A DNA stretch of 64,000 bases from Ischnura elegans (lineage: Eukaryota > Arthropoda > Insecta > Odonata > Coenagrionidae): NCBI RefSeq assembly GCF_921293095.1, contig NC_060252.1, positions 3,224,001 to 3,288,000 of the forward strand, in the 5' to 3' direction. Below the pieces are notes generated by a model. The model saw only the letters and a program-made list of their open reading frames with translations, did not search any database and was not told where the DNA came from. Shown piece by piece: positions 22,931-34,358 of this stretch (positions within the stretch are counted from its first letter, which is position 1; the number at the start of each line of letters is the position of its first letter). The translations under genes were made by a program, and so were the position numbers.

Positions 22931-23596
22931 TCTTGGATCCCTTACACAAAACTTGGGAGGTGATTCTTTATCACTACTTTCAAAAAGAATATCTCAAAGA
23001 TGCACTCAGGAGAAACACTTGCAATGCTGGCGCAAAGTTACATTGTGTTTTCTTACAACTATCACATTCCTGCATCCTTTTTAAGCTAGGACATTTAGCC
23101 ATTGCATATTATTTACCTATGTGATAAACTCGTACAAGATTACTGCATATAAGAGATTTAAAGATCCTCATCAACTTAAGTGTATGTGCAGTAGACAATC
23201 CTGTGGAACATATGACATTACAAGCGAAAAAAATTGGTGGTTGTTGGTGCTACATTAATAGGATTTACATGCCTTGCAAATGTCCAGCAATATTTGATCT
23301 GGCATCATACCTTTGCCCACATGGGTTGCTGTATGACAAGCCAAGTACGACACGTCTTTGTACACCATTGATTTTAAAGCTCATTGTAGATTCCAGCAAA
23401 GTGAAATCAGACTAAGTCTGTATGTTTTACATCTTCAACCATTTTCAAATGTAAAAAATCACCAATGCATTCATGCTATAGGATCAATTAGTATGGTTTG
23501 TCTGCTGCACTTGAGTGAATTAGAAATATGCCATCGAAAATATCTTCCTCTGTTCTATATAATAAGAGACTTACTAAGGCCTCAAAAAGCCATTTC
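22931..23596. other. No recognised gene
   Basis: Short ORFs at 22933-23600 lack motifs. The sequence ends at the TTA target of the Harbinger element. The gap 22489-22849 is also empty. Confidence 0.4.
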
Positions 23597-23809
23597 TTAG
23601 GGCCGTATTAATAGTCGTTCCCTTAAGGGTCCCCTAGGGGCACCCTTCCCAAGGGACTCCAAGGGGAATCATCAACATCGGTATTAATAGTCGCCCCCCT
23701 TGGAGTCCCCTAGTAAGGGGACTCCGAACGTGGTAACTATGGGCCGTAACGACAACAGAGGTGTTTATTTACTTTATTTTTATAGGTGTTTTTGTACAAA
23801 GAACTTGAG

Positions 23810-25002
23810 ATGTCGGCGCGAAATGCTTCGTTTTCAGCTACGGAGAAGAAAATATTGTGTGATTTGATTTAAAAATATAAATGTTCCATTGAAAACAAGA
23901 GTACGGACAGCGTTCAATGCGAGGCGAAGAAGAAGGCGTGGCTAGCTGTACGGAGTGAGTTCAACTGTCACCGCAACGTTGTTAGAAGAGATGTAAAATA
24001 ACTGAAAAGGTAAATAAAAAGGCTATGCAAGTAAAGGTAAGTTTAGGATGTCTCTTTCAGGTAATTATCTGCAGGTTAACTGATTTTACGTAGTTGGTAA
24101 TACAATTTTGAAGAAAACATCCTCGCCTTACCGGACTCAGCATTTTCTGTCGATTTCATAATATGATTGCAGTGTACCTATTCAGCAACAGAATATTTGA
24201 AGTAAAGAAAGTAAAATGTGCATTCATTCTGAGAGGATCCAGTAATGTGGGTTGGAGTAATAATGTGGAATGTATTACGGTATGAGTTTTTACGTGCTGA
24301 CGGGCGCATATTTATTTGCCTATTGAGCTTGAAAAACGGTGTTTCTGAAATGCGGGTGTTTTTTTTGCTATTGCATTATTTGCTATTGGCTGCATTAATT
24401 TCTTTGGTGTGATTAGATGTGAATTTGCTAATTTTAATCACAATGAATAATAGTCCTTAATATGCCTTGAAAATTAGCTGGGGTAAATAGTGCTAGTGTT
24501 TTGATAGCTAGTAATATTGCATTATTAACTTAAATGATATTAGCCGTTGGACTCGGTGCAAATTCTATCGAAAATTATTTAAATAGAAGCTTTGGGAGGC
24601 TGTGGAGTAAAATTTATAACCATCTAAACGACATTTTAATATAAAAGTTTTCGATAAAAATATGTCGTTTAAGTCACAATGCTACATTTTCTGTGATTTA
24701 AAAAAAAATTGAAAAATGATCATGCTTTCAGCTCTGTTTATTTATTTTTTCCTACAAAATGATGTATGATATATTATTGTTAATTTATAATTGCTTCCTG
24801 GATGCTTTCAGCCAATACTTCCTTGGACATTGCTGAGAGGGAGTTAAGGGCCAGGTTGGAAATGATGGAAGAGGAGAGGAACTATTTACGAAGATAGTAT
24901 GAAATGAAGATAGAAAGATCCCTGGAGAAGGTCAAAATAACAAAAGATAGACTGAGGCCAGCTGTGGCTGCTAGAAAGCTGGCGGAAGCAAAACTGAAAT
25001 AG
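23810..25002 (+). pseudogene. Harbinger Myb/SANT-like accessory gene, two exons, degraded
   Basis: Exon 1 (23810-24035) reads MSARNASFSATEKKILCDLI, stop, KYK, then KKAWLAVRSEFNCHRNVVRR, a Myb/SANT-like DNA-binding fold of the MSANTD3 kind that accompanies Harbinger transposases. It ends at a GTAAGT donor (24036). Exon 2 probably starts after the TTTCAG at 24812 and reads SLDIAERELRARLEMMEEER, a stop, then KLAEAKLK and a stop at 25000-25002; this is a charged helical C-terminus. The in-frame stops show loss of function. In other Harbinger elements the partner protein brings the transposase to the nucleus or ends. Confidence 0.7.
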
Positions 25003-25429
25003 TTTTGTGGGAAACGTGACCCCTAATTTGTAAATTTTATTATGTATTATAAAATATATTTACAATTTTTAAAATTTGCATATAAATTTATTACTTCAAC
25101 TCATTAATTCCTATCATGAAAGCATGAGATAATGGCTGAACATAAGGAAATCGGTGCCTGTTATTAAGGGAAATGGATTTGGAAGAAGTGTTGGTATCTA
25201 GCAACAGTCAAAAAACATAATAGACTACAAAGTTGAATAGCGGTAGGTCAAGGTACCTAATTCGCACTGGTGACCAAAAGCTCCAAGATACAAATTTGTT
25301 GTGGCGGAAACACTGAAAACTGAGACTGAAGGAGGTAATGTTGCGGAATAAAAACCAGATAATGTGGCCTTTGTGTTTTAAAGGTTTAAGTAATTGCATT
25401 CCGAAGATCGAATAATACAACTAGTACAT

Positions 25430-25955
25430 AGTTGGATAGATTTCCTGGTTCCGTCCGCGCTGTCATTTTGATGGCGACATTTTACCAACTGTGCTGTAGG
25501 TGTCCTCAAGCCAGGCTGATATGGAGAGTGCTTCTGATTGCCCGATATTTATACGGTGGCGCCAGATTGAGGGAGCGCTTGCCCGTCTCTGATTGGTCCC
25601 CATACGGGGCAGGGGGGTCCTTCTGGGGTCCAGAAACAAGTGTTTCCAGGTGCTGGAAAGGGTGTAACCATCTTCCCGATTCATATTTTATGGTCTTTTG
25701 GTAATTTACACCGATTATCTGATTATTCTACTACGATATATTGCATTTCTTTGGCCAATATTTTTGCTTTATCAAAATTGATTTCATGACCTGGCTCTGA
25801 CAAACATGTTGAACAATTTATGATTTCTCTTTTTGTCTATTCTTCAGTGCTCGAGCATGTTCTTTTATTCAGCATTGTATGGCCCTTTTAGTTTGTCCTA
25901 CGCATGATTTCACACAGATGTATTGAACCTCGTATACATTCTCTAACCTGAGATT
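25430..25955 (-). pseudogene. Penelope GIY-YIG fragment inserted in the Harbinger element
   Basis: On the minus strand, from about 25940, the sequence reads VYEVQYICVKSC, VGQTKRAIQ, IKEHARALKNRQK and IVQHVCQSQ. This follows the Penelope GIY-YIG pattern (VYxxxCxCGxxYxGQTxRxxxxRxxEH). Further 3' is the hairpin block (25476-25510) with GGACACC, then GTTGG, then TAAAATGTC. Several stops interrupt it. Confidence 0.7.
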
Positions 25956-25957
25956 CA

Positions 25958-26167
25958 CTAAGGACCGACGAAATGAGGCCGCACCATCTCAAGCAGAGGC
26001 CCTCTCACGGCTTCCTTAGGAAACCGGTACCGCTGCAGGAACTCTGTATCTCTAAAAAAATCGAATGGATTTTGCGCATCACGGACGTAAAACTTCAATC
26101 TTAGATGTTGGTTCGCCAATCTATCGAGACGACGAACAAAGGCCTTCAGGCTGTCCATCCTCGTCAA
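25958..26167 (-). pseudogene. Harbinger transposase, N-terminal remnant
   Basis: The 69-codon frame has NPFDFFRDTEFLQRYRFPKE, matching the NPxxxxxDxEFxxRFRxxK region at the N-terminus of Harbinger transposases. The DDE nuclease domain is absent, and the Penelope insertion lies directly downstream. Convergent orientation with the Myb/SANT gene agrees with an originally complete element. Confidence 0.7.
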
Positions 26168-26672
26168 AGATAACCCAAATCACGGGTTAATGGGAAAATG
26201 TGAACGTATATTCAGCGAAGTGATACACAAGAAAAGGTTGAGATGAAAGGGATATGGTGAAATTAATGAAAATGGGTGAAAACGAAATGATTTTTGAATG
26301 GGCGAATGAGCAATATGACAGGGTGAATAAATGGTATGGTATGAATTAATATGGAGGTGAATAAAGGCATAAATGAATAACTTTTTAACGAGATCACAAC
26401 AGCAACGAACGTATTTGAACAAGCAGAAACGTGAAGTCAATAAAATACGAAAGAAACTAAAGATTTCTGCTTACAATTCCAGTAGTACCTGTTTTCTCCG
26501 CTTCATGCACATGTCGCAAGGTAAGGCTCACTCCGCTCCCATTGTAGGGGACTGCAAGGGGGCCCCTACAGCCTAGGGGACGACTATTAATACCAGATTT
26601 GTGCGTGGGGGACTGTAAGGGGACACCTAGAGCTAGGGGACCCCTGGGGGTCGACTATTAATACGGCCCTTA

Positions 26673-28080
26673 GTCTCCTTTGCTTGTGGGATTCTGGGTC
26701 CAAATAGTATTATTTTTATGATTGGTTTCAATTGCTGTCAACTTTGCTCAGCTTAATCAATTTTCCTTCGATCAATCTTGAGGCCAACAAGGAAGAAAAT
26801 GCCACGTGCCACAGTGGGAAAATTAAAACAAAAACAATTTAGATGATTTGTTCCCAATTATCACGCAGAAAAAACCTCCGTCAACATGGACCTCAAAGAA
26901 AAGTATGTAACATTGAATGTGAGAGACCCTTGACCTCTGGAAGTAATCAAAGTATGAGGCGAGCTATTTTCCAGGCACTGAGAGATCTTGCTATTCCACA
27001 GGGTCTGAATATATTTCATATTTGCATTCATTGAATACTCCCACAGAACAAATCCATTTTATGCTATTTTACTAGGAACCAGTTTCTCCAACTATCTTTA
27101 TTATTACATCACAAAAAATAATTGTGCTGGCTAAACTGCGTCCCTTCGATAGTAATGTAACACAATGTATATTATGCAATGAACAAATGTTTATTTATCA
27201 ACACATAAATTCATAAAAAAAGGCATAAATTACAAACTGCTTCCCATATGATCATCACAAAGAACAGAAATGTCTTAGGATATTAAGCGCTTGCTTTGGG
27301 AATGCCCTTCCAACGCCACATTGGTGGAGGGATTAAAAACTGTCCAAACATTTTGCACTGACTTCAAGCATTCTTGTTGAGGATAAGCTTGTAACGAGCA
27401 TCAAGTACACACATATAGATTAAGTGCACCGTCATTTCCAGTCGTCCACTGGTGAGTAAGATCCATAAGCAAGCCTCGACGATCTGCTCACCACAATGCA
27501 GCTCCCTTCCTCTGACCACCTACTGCACGATGGCCCTCCCCCCACACCGCCCTGCTCTGCAACAATTGCTCACACTGCCTCAATTGCAACAGAAAAGTTT
27601 CATTGAATTATCATCAAAATTAGGGATCTCTAGAGTAAGGCCAATGGTCTCAAAAACATTCACACCACAGATACATAAATTCGTGATTGGGGATATCATA
27701 GACAGATAATCATATTTAACATTCAAACCTCCAGAATACTAGTAGGTCAATTTTAACAAAAGCAACCACAGAGGCACATTGGTGAAAATAGGAAACTATT
27801 TCATTTGTGAATAATAAATGTAAATGCTGAGTGGACAACTCAAAACAGGCCAACATTAAAAACACAACTCAAGGAATTCATAAGATACACAATATCACAG
27901 ATGGGAACTCTAGATTTTTGCAGGTTAGGATAATAAAGTAGTAGGAATGAATTTATGTAGCACAAACGAAGCTTTGGAGGGGGATTGGACCACTTGAGCG
28001 AGAAAGCCTTCCGATGAGTCAATTTTTTTTCCAGCAATCAGTAAATGAGCGGGGAGTAAGCATGTCGATTTCTGTGAACC
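26673..28080. other. No recognised gene
   Basis: AT-rich sequence with short ORFs on both strands and no recognised motif. The stretch 27440-27600 is C-rich and opens a low-complexity frame. Confidence 0.4.
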
Positions 28081-28091
28081 TGCATTAAGAA

Positions 28092-28710
28092 GTGCGGGCA
28101 CAATTCAAGATGGAGAAAAAACTCAATGCCATCAAATTATGCATGAAACTCGGGACAACCACAATGGCGACCCTTGGAATGATTAGGGATGATTACAGGA
28201 ATGCTGCCATGAGCTGCTCAACTGTGTTTGAGTGGCATACGCTGTTTTGGGTGCACCAGCAAGTCAGAAGAAAGCCAAAATGAGCAAGTCAAGTGTCACA
28301 ATCATGCTCATAGTCTTTTTAGATCCTTGTGCGTTTGGTCCACAAGGACTCCCTCTGGACAGACTGTGAATGCCAGTTTTTATGTAGACGTGCTTGACAA
28401 GCTACGCAAACTCGTCCTCCACATGAGGTCAACAATCGGCGACTGTTGGAAGCTTCACCATGGCAATGCACCATGCCACATCATCCTGTTGGTGAATGCC
28501 AAGCACAGGGTTTCCATGGCTCTCAAGGGAAAGCGAAACTGCTCAGTAGAAGACCTCCAAGGGGCCGTGACAGCATCTCTGAAGATGACACCGGAAAACA
28601 AGTTCCAGTGGGAATCTTTTCAAACGCATTGCAATGAACCACATGGGTGCTATTTTGTGGAATATCAAGGATTTGTACTGATTCCTTTATAAAAAAAATT
28701 AAATTCATTC
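28092..28710 (+). pseudogene. mariner transposase remnant 1
   Basis: The first frame (28110-28250) resembles the N-terminal helix-turn-helix part of mariner transposases (AIKLCMKLG, then STVFEWHTLF). After a deletion, 28350-28690 reads TVNASFYVDVLDKLRKLV, WKLHHGNAPCH (family HHDNAPxH, with the catalytic Asp replaced by Gly), and SVEDLQGAVTASLKMTPENK, the C-terminal block. The region holding the first catalytic Asp is missing. No clear inverted repeats remain. Confidence 0.8.
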
Positions 28711-29786
28711 AGTCCTACTTTTTGATCCCAACCTATATCTTTCTAATCTTACATAAGAAGGGGTAATGGCAGCGTACCTGAGATGGATCAGGGCCAGGCT
28801 CAACTGCAGAGAAAATAAGGGCTGGCACTGCCAAGCCTCCAACCGTTTCAAGTCCAGATCTGAAATACCCATTGGAACAACACAAATAACAATGTTATTT
28901 GTTTCCAAGGATAAAAGAACACATGGCATTAGAAGAAATTGAAATAAATATATAAATAGCTGAAATTGTTAAAAAAAACATCCCTTCCACCCATGGAGAT
29001 GAGTGCAAAATAGGTAGCAGGGTATTTTGCAAAAGTGGGAGACATTTGATCTTAGATGGTAATCTGCTGTAAGAAATAGGCTCTCAGAGAAGGGGACCTA
29101 TTTTGCAGAAGGTAATCACATGGTCTTTGAGGTTGTAGTAATCATGGTTATTTGCTGCCTACACAGTAAAGCCCAGGATCTATTGTAATGATGGGAATGT
29201 CAGTATTTTAATTTTTTTATTCACACAGAGATGAACCAGGCCATTGCAGAAATTTTCCACCAATTGCTTTCACTCCATCACAGAGAACAATTCGTGGTAG
29301 CAGGTAGCATTGCACAAGATGATAATGCCATACAAGTCAGCATATACATAGTGAAATCTCTCACTCATGGAGATACACTATAGGATTTATTCTACCTCTG
29401 TTTCATTAAGTCTATAGTGATTGCAAATTTTCCCCCATGATGCAGGGAGCTGCTCCAACGAGCAATGAAAAATGCCATGGCAACATTTTAAACCTGAGCG
29501 AAGGATTAAGCCCTTGGTTTCCCTGAATAGAACTCGGGACAAATGGGATGGGTTCCCACCATCATTCAATTATAACTTCAAGAAGACAAGCCTTGAAAAT
29601 TTTGCGAGCACAACAAACCCCGCAGCAATGCAGGGGACTATAGTCTATTCACTTTATGTCTGCAGGTGACATTTCGTGAGAGCCCGGACACTCTCGGATG
29701 GCTTCGCTGATTTGGGGTGGAGGGGTAGTACTGAGAGAAAGAGAGAGGAGGAGCAAACATAATGTTGCCAAATGTACATAGCCGTC
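28711..29786. other. No recognised gene
   Basis: Only short motif-less ORFs. No recognisable termini or repeats were seen. Confidence 0.4.
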
Positions 29787-30692
29787 CTACTTTGTCACTG
29801 AAAACGAGTGAGTCATAGGTGGCCACAGGTGTTTTGGCCCCGGCGCCGAGACAATGTACCTACTCATCTGGAAGACATTGGGGATAATGTATGATCTTAG
29901 GTTTTCCCGGCGTATCAGTTGCAGAAATGTTTCTCGGGTTTTCCACCGGTTGATGTCGTCCATGTCTCCCGACGTTTCGATCCGCGACTTGCTGATCATC
30001 CTTAGGGGATCTTCCGAATGCCGTTCTTCAAAATTTTTTTTCCGTATATATACACTCCCTCTGTAACCTGATTGGTTCACACTTTTTGAGGTTTTCCCGC
30101 CATTTTTGTCGTATATAATGGACTTCATTATCGGTCTCCAAGCATTGCTGATTTGGAAACCAGTGTCCCTGTTGAAGTTGTTGCGGTTGATGTGGATATG
30201 AATGGCTTCCTTGACAAGGCGGTCCCAGTAGCCATGTGCTCGGCATAGCAGTTTCGTCTCCTTCCATTGTATGGCATGGTCTTCATTGATGCTATGCTCC
30301 GCCACTGCAGACTTTTCCGGTTGGGCCAGCCGTAAGTACCTTTGATGTTCCTTCGTTCTAGTTTCAATAGTCCGACTGGTCTCTCCAATGTATTTCTTTC
30401 CGCACTCGCATGGAATTTCGTAGACTCCTGGTGTCTTCAGTCCGAGGGGATCCTTTACTCTCACCAGCTGATCCCTGAGCTTTGGAGGTGGTAAATGAAT
30501 TGTCTTAATATTATATCTGCCTAGAATGCGTTTCATCTTTACGGATATTGTGGAGACATAGGGAAGAAAGGCTTTCGCGGTCGGCTCTTCTTGCGGCTCC
30601 CTTATGCCGCCAATGGGCTTGTTAACATACCCCTTACTCACCAAAAGCTCTCCATCCTTTAGGTCCTTTTTTCTTTTTCCCACTTGTCCCAA
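29787..30692 (-). CDS. Penelope-like element, C-terminal part with intact GIY-YIG nuclease (301 codons, truncated)
   Basis: The open frame contains GVYEIPCECGKKYIGETSRT followed by RTKEHQRYLRL, the complete GIY-YIG signature with its Arg and Glu-His residues. AVAEHSINEDHAIQW and EAIHIHINRNNFNRD come next, as in the copy at 17427-17912. The RT domain expected upstream is missing because a LINE on the opposite strand starts at about 30690. The last codons run through the hairpin block (29967-30009), so the annotated C-terminus is uncertain. No promoter or RT remains here, so this is probably a fossil. Confidence 0.8.
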   Translation of the reverse strand: MGQVGKRKKDLKDGELLVSKGYVNKPIGGIREPQEEPTAKAFLPYVSTISVKMKRILGRYNIKTIHLPPPKLRDQLVRVKDPLGLKTPGVYEIPCECGKKYIGETSRTIETRTKEHQRYLRLAQPEKSAVAEHSINEDHAIQWKETKLLCRAHGYWDRLVKEAIHIHINRNNFNRDTGFQISNAWRPIMKSIIYDKNGGKTSKSVNQSGYRGSVYIRKKNFEERHSEDPLRMISKSRIETSGDMDDINRWKTRETFLQLIRRENLRSYIIPNVFQMSRYIVSAPGPKHLWPPMTHSFSVTK

Positions 30693-32253
30693 AGAGGTTC
30701 AAAAAGTCATAGAATCCTTTCCAAATAAATGGTCCTCAGGTTTTGATGAAATCCCCATTCCAATCATCAAAGCAGCTAACAAATTCATATGCCATCCCTT
30801 GGCAGACATCATTAATTCCACTTTTGACAATGGATACTTCCCCAACTATCTTAAGTTAGCCCACGTTACCCCTATTTACAAAAAGGGCTCCCGGTCAGAT
30901 CCATACAACTATCGGCCTACATCCATTCTCTCATGCTTCTCAAAAATTTTTGAAAAAATCTTCTATCATCGTCTTGCAAGTTTTCTGGAACAACAAAAAT
31001 TGCTTCATGAAAGTCAACATGGCTTCCGAAACAAAATATCAACAATCACTGCCATATTCCAACTACTAAACTATATCCACAAGGCTCTAGATAATAGAAA
31101 TTCCACTGTTGGCATATTTTTTTATCTTAGCAAAGCCTTTGACAGTATTGATCATGAAATTTTGTACTTTAAACTCTCGAGGCTGGGTATCAATGGTAAT
31201 GCCTTACTCTGGATAAAATCCTTCCTTACTAACCGGCAGCAGCAAGTCAAATTTAATTATCAAACTGCGAAAGGTCCCAAAATTACCCTGTCAGAGCCAC
31301 TAGAAGTTCATCAAGGTGTGCCTCAAGGCTCAATACTTGGACCCCTGTTCTTCCTAATATTTGTAAATGACCTTCCCAATTCAATTACTCTTGGGAAACT
31401 CCTCCAATATGCTGATGATACGTCATGTCTGCTACAGTCAAATAACTCCACTGAACTTGGATACCTCTGCAGAACCGCTGTCTCTGATATGAACGAGTGG
31501 TGCAGATCCAATGGTCTCACCATAAATTCCCTGAAATCCTTTCATCTTCAGTTCCATCACAAAAGAAGTCCTCCCTCTTCCAGCCTCCTACTCCGAGTAA
31601 GTGATAACTCCATCCTTCGTTCCCAAGCCATTAAGTTTCTTGGGTTAACAATCAATGAAAACCTGGATTGGTCTCACCATGTAAATAATGTTACAAAAAA
31701 AATAACAGTTGGCATCTTCCTCATTAGAAGATTAGCTCCAATCGTTACCTTAGACACCTTGAAATTACTTTTTCATGGTAAAATCCAATCCCACATCACT
31801 TATGGGATAATATTCTGGGGAAATGACTCTCTCTCCAGAAAGATCTTCTCTCTCCAAAAGCAAGCCCTAAAAGCTATGCTTCGCCTTCCCTCACGTACCC
31901 CTGGCAGACCCCTATTCAAAAAACTGTCAATTCTTACTGTTCCATCCCTCCACATTCTAAACTGTGCCCTATTTGTAAAGCAAAACCCAGAAGATTTCCC
32001 AGCTCACCACAAAGTACACTCCTACCACACTCGTAATCATAATAACATTCACCTGCCCCATTATTCTCTGTCCTCATCTCAGCACGGTCCACTTCACTCA
32101 GCTTCAGTCATCTACAATAGCTTACCACCGAACATAAAATCCATTACATCCATATCCAATTTTAAAAAATGTCTAAAGGAGCTCCTAATTAAGAAAGCAT
32201 ACTACACCTTAGCAGAATATTTTGATATTGACTGTGATTGTTGTAAAATGTGA
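30690..32253 (+). CDS. LINE reverse transcriptase (partial ORF2)
   Basis: The frame is open from an ATG at 30604, but the first ~29 codons are reverse-complement Penelope sequence; retrotransposon homology starts at about EVQKVIESFPNKWSSG. RT motifs in order: LAHVTPIYKKG, YRPTSILSCFSKIFEK, SKAFDSIDHEIL, GVPQGSILGPLFFLIFVNDL, and the catalytic LLQYADDTSCL (YADD intact). They are followed by the thumb (KFLGLTINENLDW) and a C-terminal domain (ITYGIIFWGN, then YNSLPPNIK). The upstream endonuclease domain and ORF1 are missing. It is intact over this length, suggesting fairly recent insertion, but cannot be autonomous. Confidence 0.85.
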
Positions 32254-32361
32254 CCCTCTATTTTATGCCTTGTATATATTTATGTATGTATGTATACCTG
32301 ACGATTTCTATGTTGCATAATGTAACCAACAGAAATAAAATTAAATTATATTATATTATAT
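30690..32361 (+). mobile_element. 5'-truncated non-LTR retrotransposon (Jockey/CR1-like)
   Basis: The element begins abruptly within the RT domain, has an open frame to 32253, a 110-bp 3' UTR and an AT-repeat tail (AATTATATTATATTATATTA, about 32342-32361). 5' truncation with a short 3' repeat tail is typical of target-primed reverse transcription. It abuts the Penelope fragment at 29787-30692. On the far side lies piggyBac sequence, so no duplicated target could be confirmed. Confidence 0.85.
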
Positions 32362-32363
32362 TA

Positions 32364-32720
32364 ACAGTTTAACCCACCTATACAATCTGTAAGTCAAAAG
32401 GGTGGGCTAGAATATGTACATAAACCTACGCTTGTAATAGACTATGATAATTATATGGGCAATGTAGATTGAAAAGATCAACTTTTAGAATCATTCTTGC
32501 TAGAAAGAAAAAAGCATACGGTACAAAAAATTACTCATCCACTTAAAAAAGCATACATAAGAATTATATCCATAAGTGTTACTTTAGAACAAAAAACGCA
32601 CTCAGCAAAAATGTCTTACATGTTCATTGGCGGGGTGATGAATTAGATTACAAGAATCTAGACAAAATAAAATATAAAAATGTAGTATTCAACCCCGAAA
32701 GCCAACTTCATGACAGAAAA
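32364..32720 (+). pseudogene. piggyBac transposase fragment
   Basis: The plus strand reads KPTLVIDYDNYMGNVD, stop, KDQLLESFLLERKK, matching the YDxxMGGVDxxDQ block with Asn for the second Gly. A frameshift leads to KKAYIRIISISV and FIGG. It ends just before the TTAA of the next piggyBac at 32776, and it belongs to a different copy. Confidence 0.65.
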
Positions 32721-33075
32721 CAGAGTAAAAAGGACATGATCAATTGAATCAGATGAGGTTCATGAAATGAAATGCTTAACCCCTCAAGGCCGTCATGCGT
32801 ACCAGTACGCTCCCTTTAAATTTCGTATGCTGCCGACATGCATACCCAGTACGCTTCCTGACCTATTGCATATAATATTTTTTCTCCACCAGGTATTGTA
32901 TTTTAAATAAAAACTAATTACTCTATCTTTTGAAGAAATGTTTTTCCTCTCCAATAAAATATTCATAGCGACTTTATGCCTTCAGGATTTTTTTGAATGT
33001 TTCCATGAAATTCCATTTTAAACCGAAGTTGACGAAATCGGTCCAAAAACTCAACGCCTTCCTTCAACTGTACTA

Positions 33076-33856
33076 CAGTGAGTCCTCGTTTAACGTCACT
33101 TACCGTTCCTGAAAAATGTGACGATAAACGAAATGACGTTAATCGAAGCATAATATCCCATAAGAAACAATGTAAAAAGTGAATATCGGCTCCTAGACCT
33201 CACAATTCCTGCGCGAAAAAAATGTTAGCGTATGATATCTGGGGCATTTTTTACAGTGGGAATGCCAAACTATCGCATAAATACGAGTTCCTGTCTTCAT
33301 CGACGACAATAGCAGCAGTGACGTAAATCCTTCTCCATTTTTGTATCTTCCAGCATTTGCTTTTCGGCTTCGCTATGGTGGTCGCCCGGGCGAGCGTCGC
33401 CTGGGCATCATCCAAGGTTCTTAGAGTACAGTCTAAGAACCTTGGGCATCATCATCGCTGAAACATCGTCGCAGTTACAGGAACCAAAATTATTGTGAAC
33501 TCGGCGAAAAAAGTGACGACAAAAACTACGAGTTCTACACGGAAAAATGCCTTGAAATCACTTTTTAGGTTCCTGAAAACCATTATGTCAAGTAAAACCT
33601 TACGCTATTTTTGCTAAAACTGTAATCGCAATTATCAATAAACAACACTGTTTTACACTTCGCATAGACTGACTATATTACCGCCCACAAAACGAACAAC
33701 CTGCAACACCCGCCGCTTCGCCTTTTTTTCGCGCGAAATTTGAAAGACGTGACGTTATCGCGAAGCGTAGGTGCGATAAACGAATGACGGTCTCAAAATT
33801 TTCATGACGTTATCGCGAAATGACGTTAAACGGGGTGACGTAGAACGAGGACTCAC
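33076..33856. mobile_element. Tigger-type MITE, 781 bp
   Basis: The left end reads CAGTGAGTCCTCGTTTAACG after TA (33074-33075). The right end, reverse-complemented, reads GTGAGTCCTCGTTCTACGTC, with TA at 33857-33858; the terminal CA appears lost. ATGACGTTAAACG-like motifs repeat inside both ends. TA target and CAGT terminus point to the pogo/Tigger group. No coding sequence is recognised. Confidence 0.75.
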
Positions 33857-34358
33857 TACATCTTGAAAACTTCCGCCTATTCTGCTTATGAGACATCAAG
33901 AAGGGTCAGCTACTTCAGCTTGAGATACGGTATCTTCTAAGCTCACTGCCTTCTCTCCGTCTTCTCCTTGTGTGTCATCACCTTGAGCCCCAAGTCTGTT
34001 CGAAGATAAGATTGCTCCTAAACAGTCAGCGTATACCAGGACCCCTTCGAGATATTTTCTTATCTCTTGATGGAGCTTTTCAGTCCACTAGTCATTCATG
34101 CTGTGTTGTGTTCTTTCAGGCAGTGCGTTGAAATTCTCATCGGGTGTACTTCCTGTGTGTGGTATTTTTATTTATAACTGGGGATCCTAGGAAATAGGAA
34201 TAGTATTGAAAGGCAAAAAAGAGACTCCCAAGTCTGTTTGTGTGTTAGGTTATAATAAATTCATTGGTGGGGTGAATTTCAAGGACCTGTTATTGCATTC
34301 GTACCGAATGGAAAGAAAATGCCATTACAAGTGGTGCATGAAGTTATGTAGGAGACTA

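Larger units (their letters stand above)
23600..26669. mobile_element. PIF/Harbinger transposon with TTA duplication
   Basis: Both ends start GGGCCGTATTAATAGTCG (18-bp perfect inverted repeat), flanked by TTA at 23597-23599 and 26670-26672. A 3-bp TTA duplication is diagnostic of PIF/Harbinger. A second TATTAATAGTCG lies just inside each end, next to C-rich/G-rich blocks around CCCCTAGGGG. The element carries a Myb/SANT gene remnant (plus strand) and a transposase remnant (minus strand), the usual two-gene layout. A Penelope fragment at 25430-25955 interrupts it. Confidence 0.9.
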
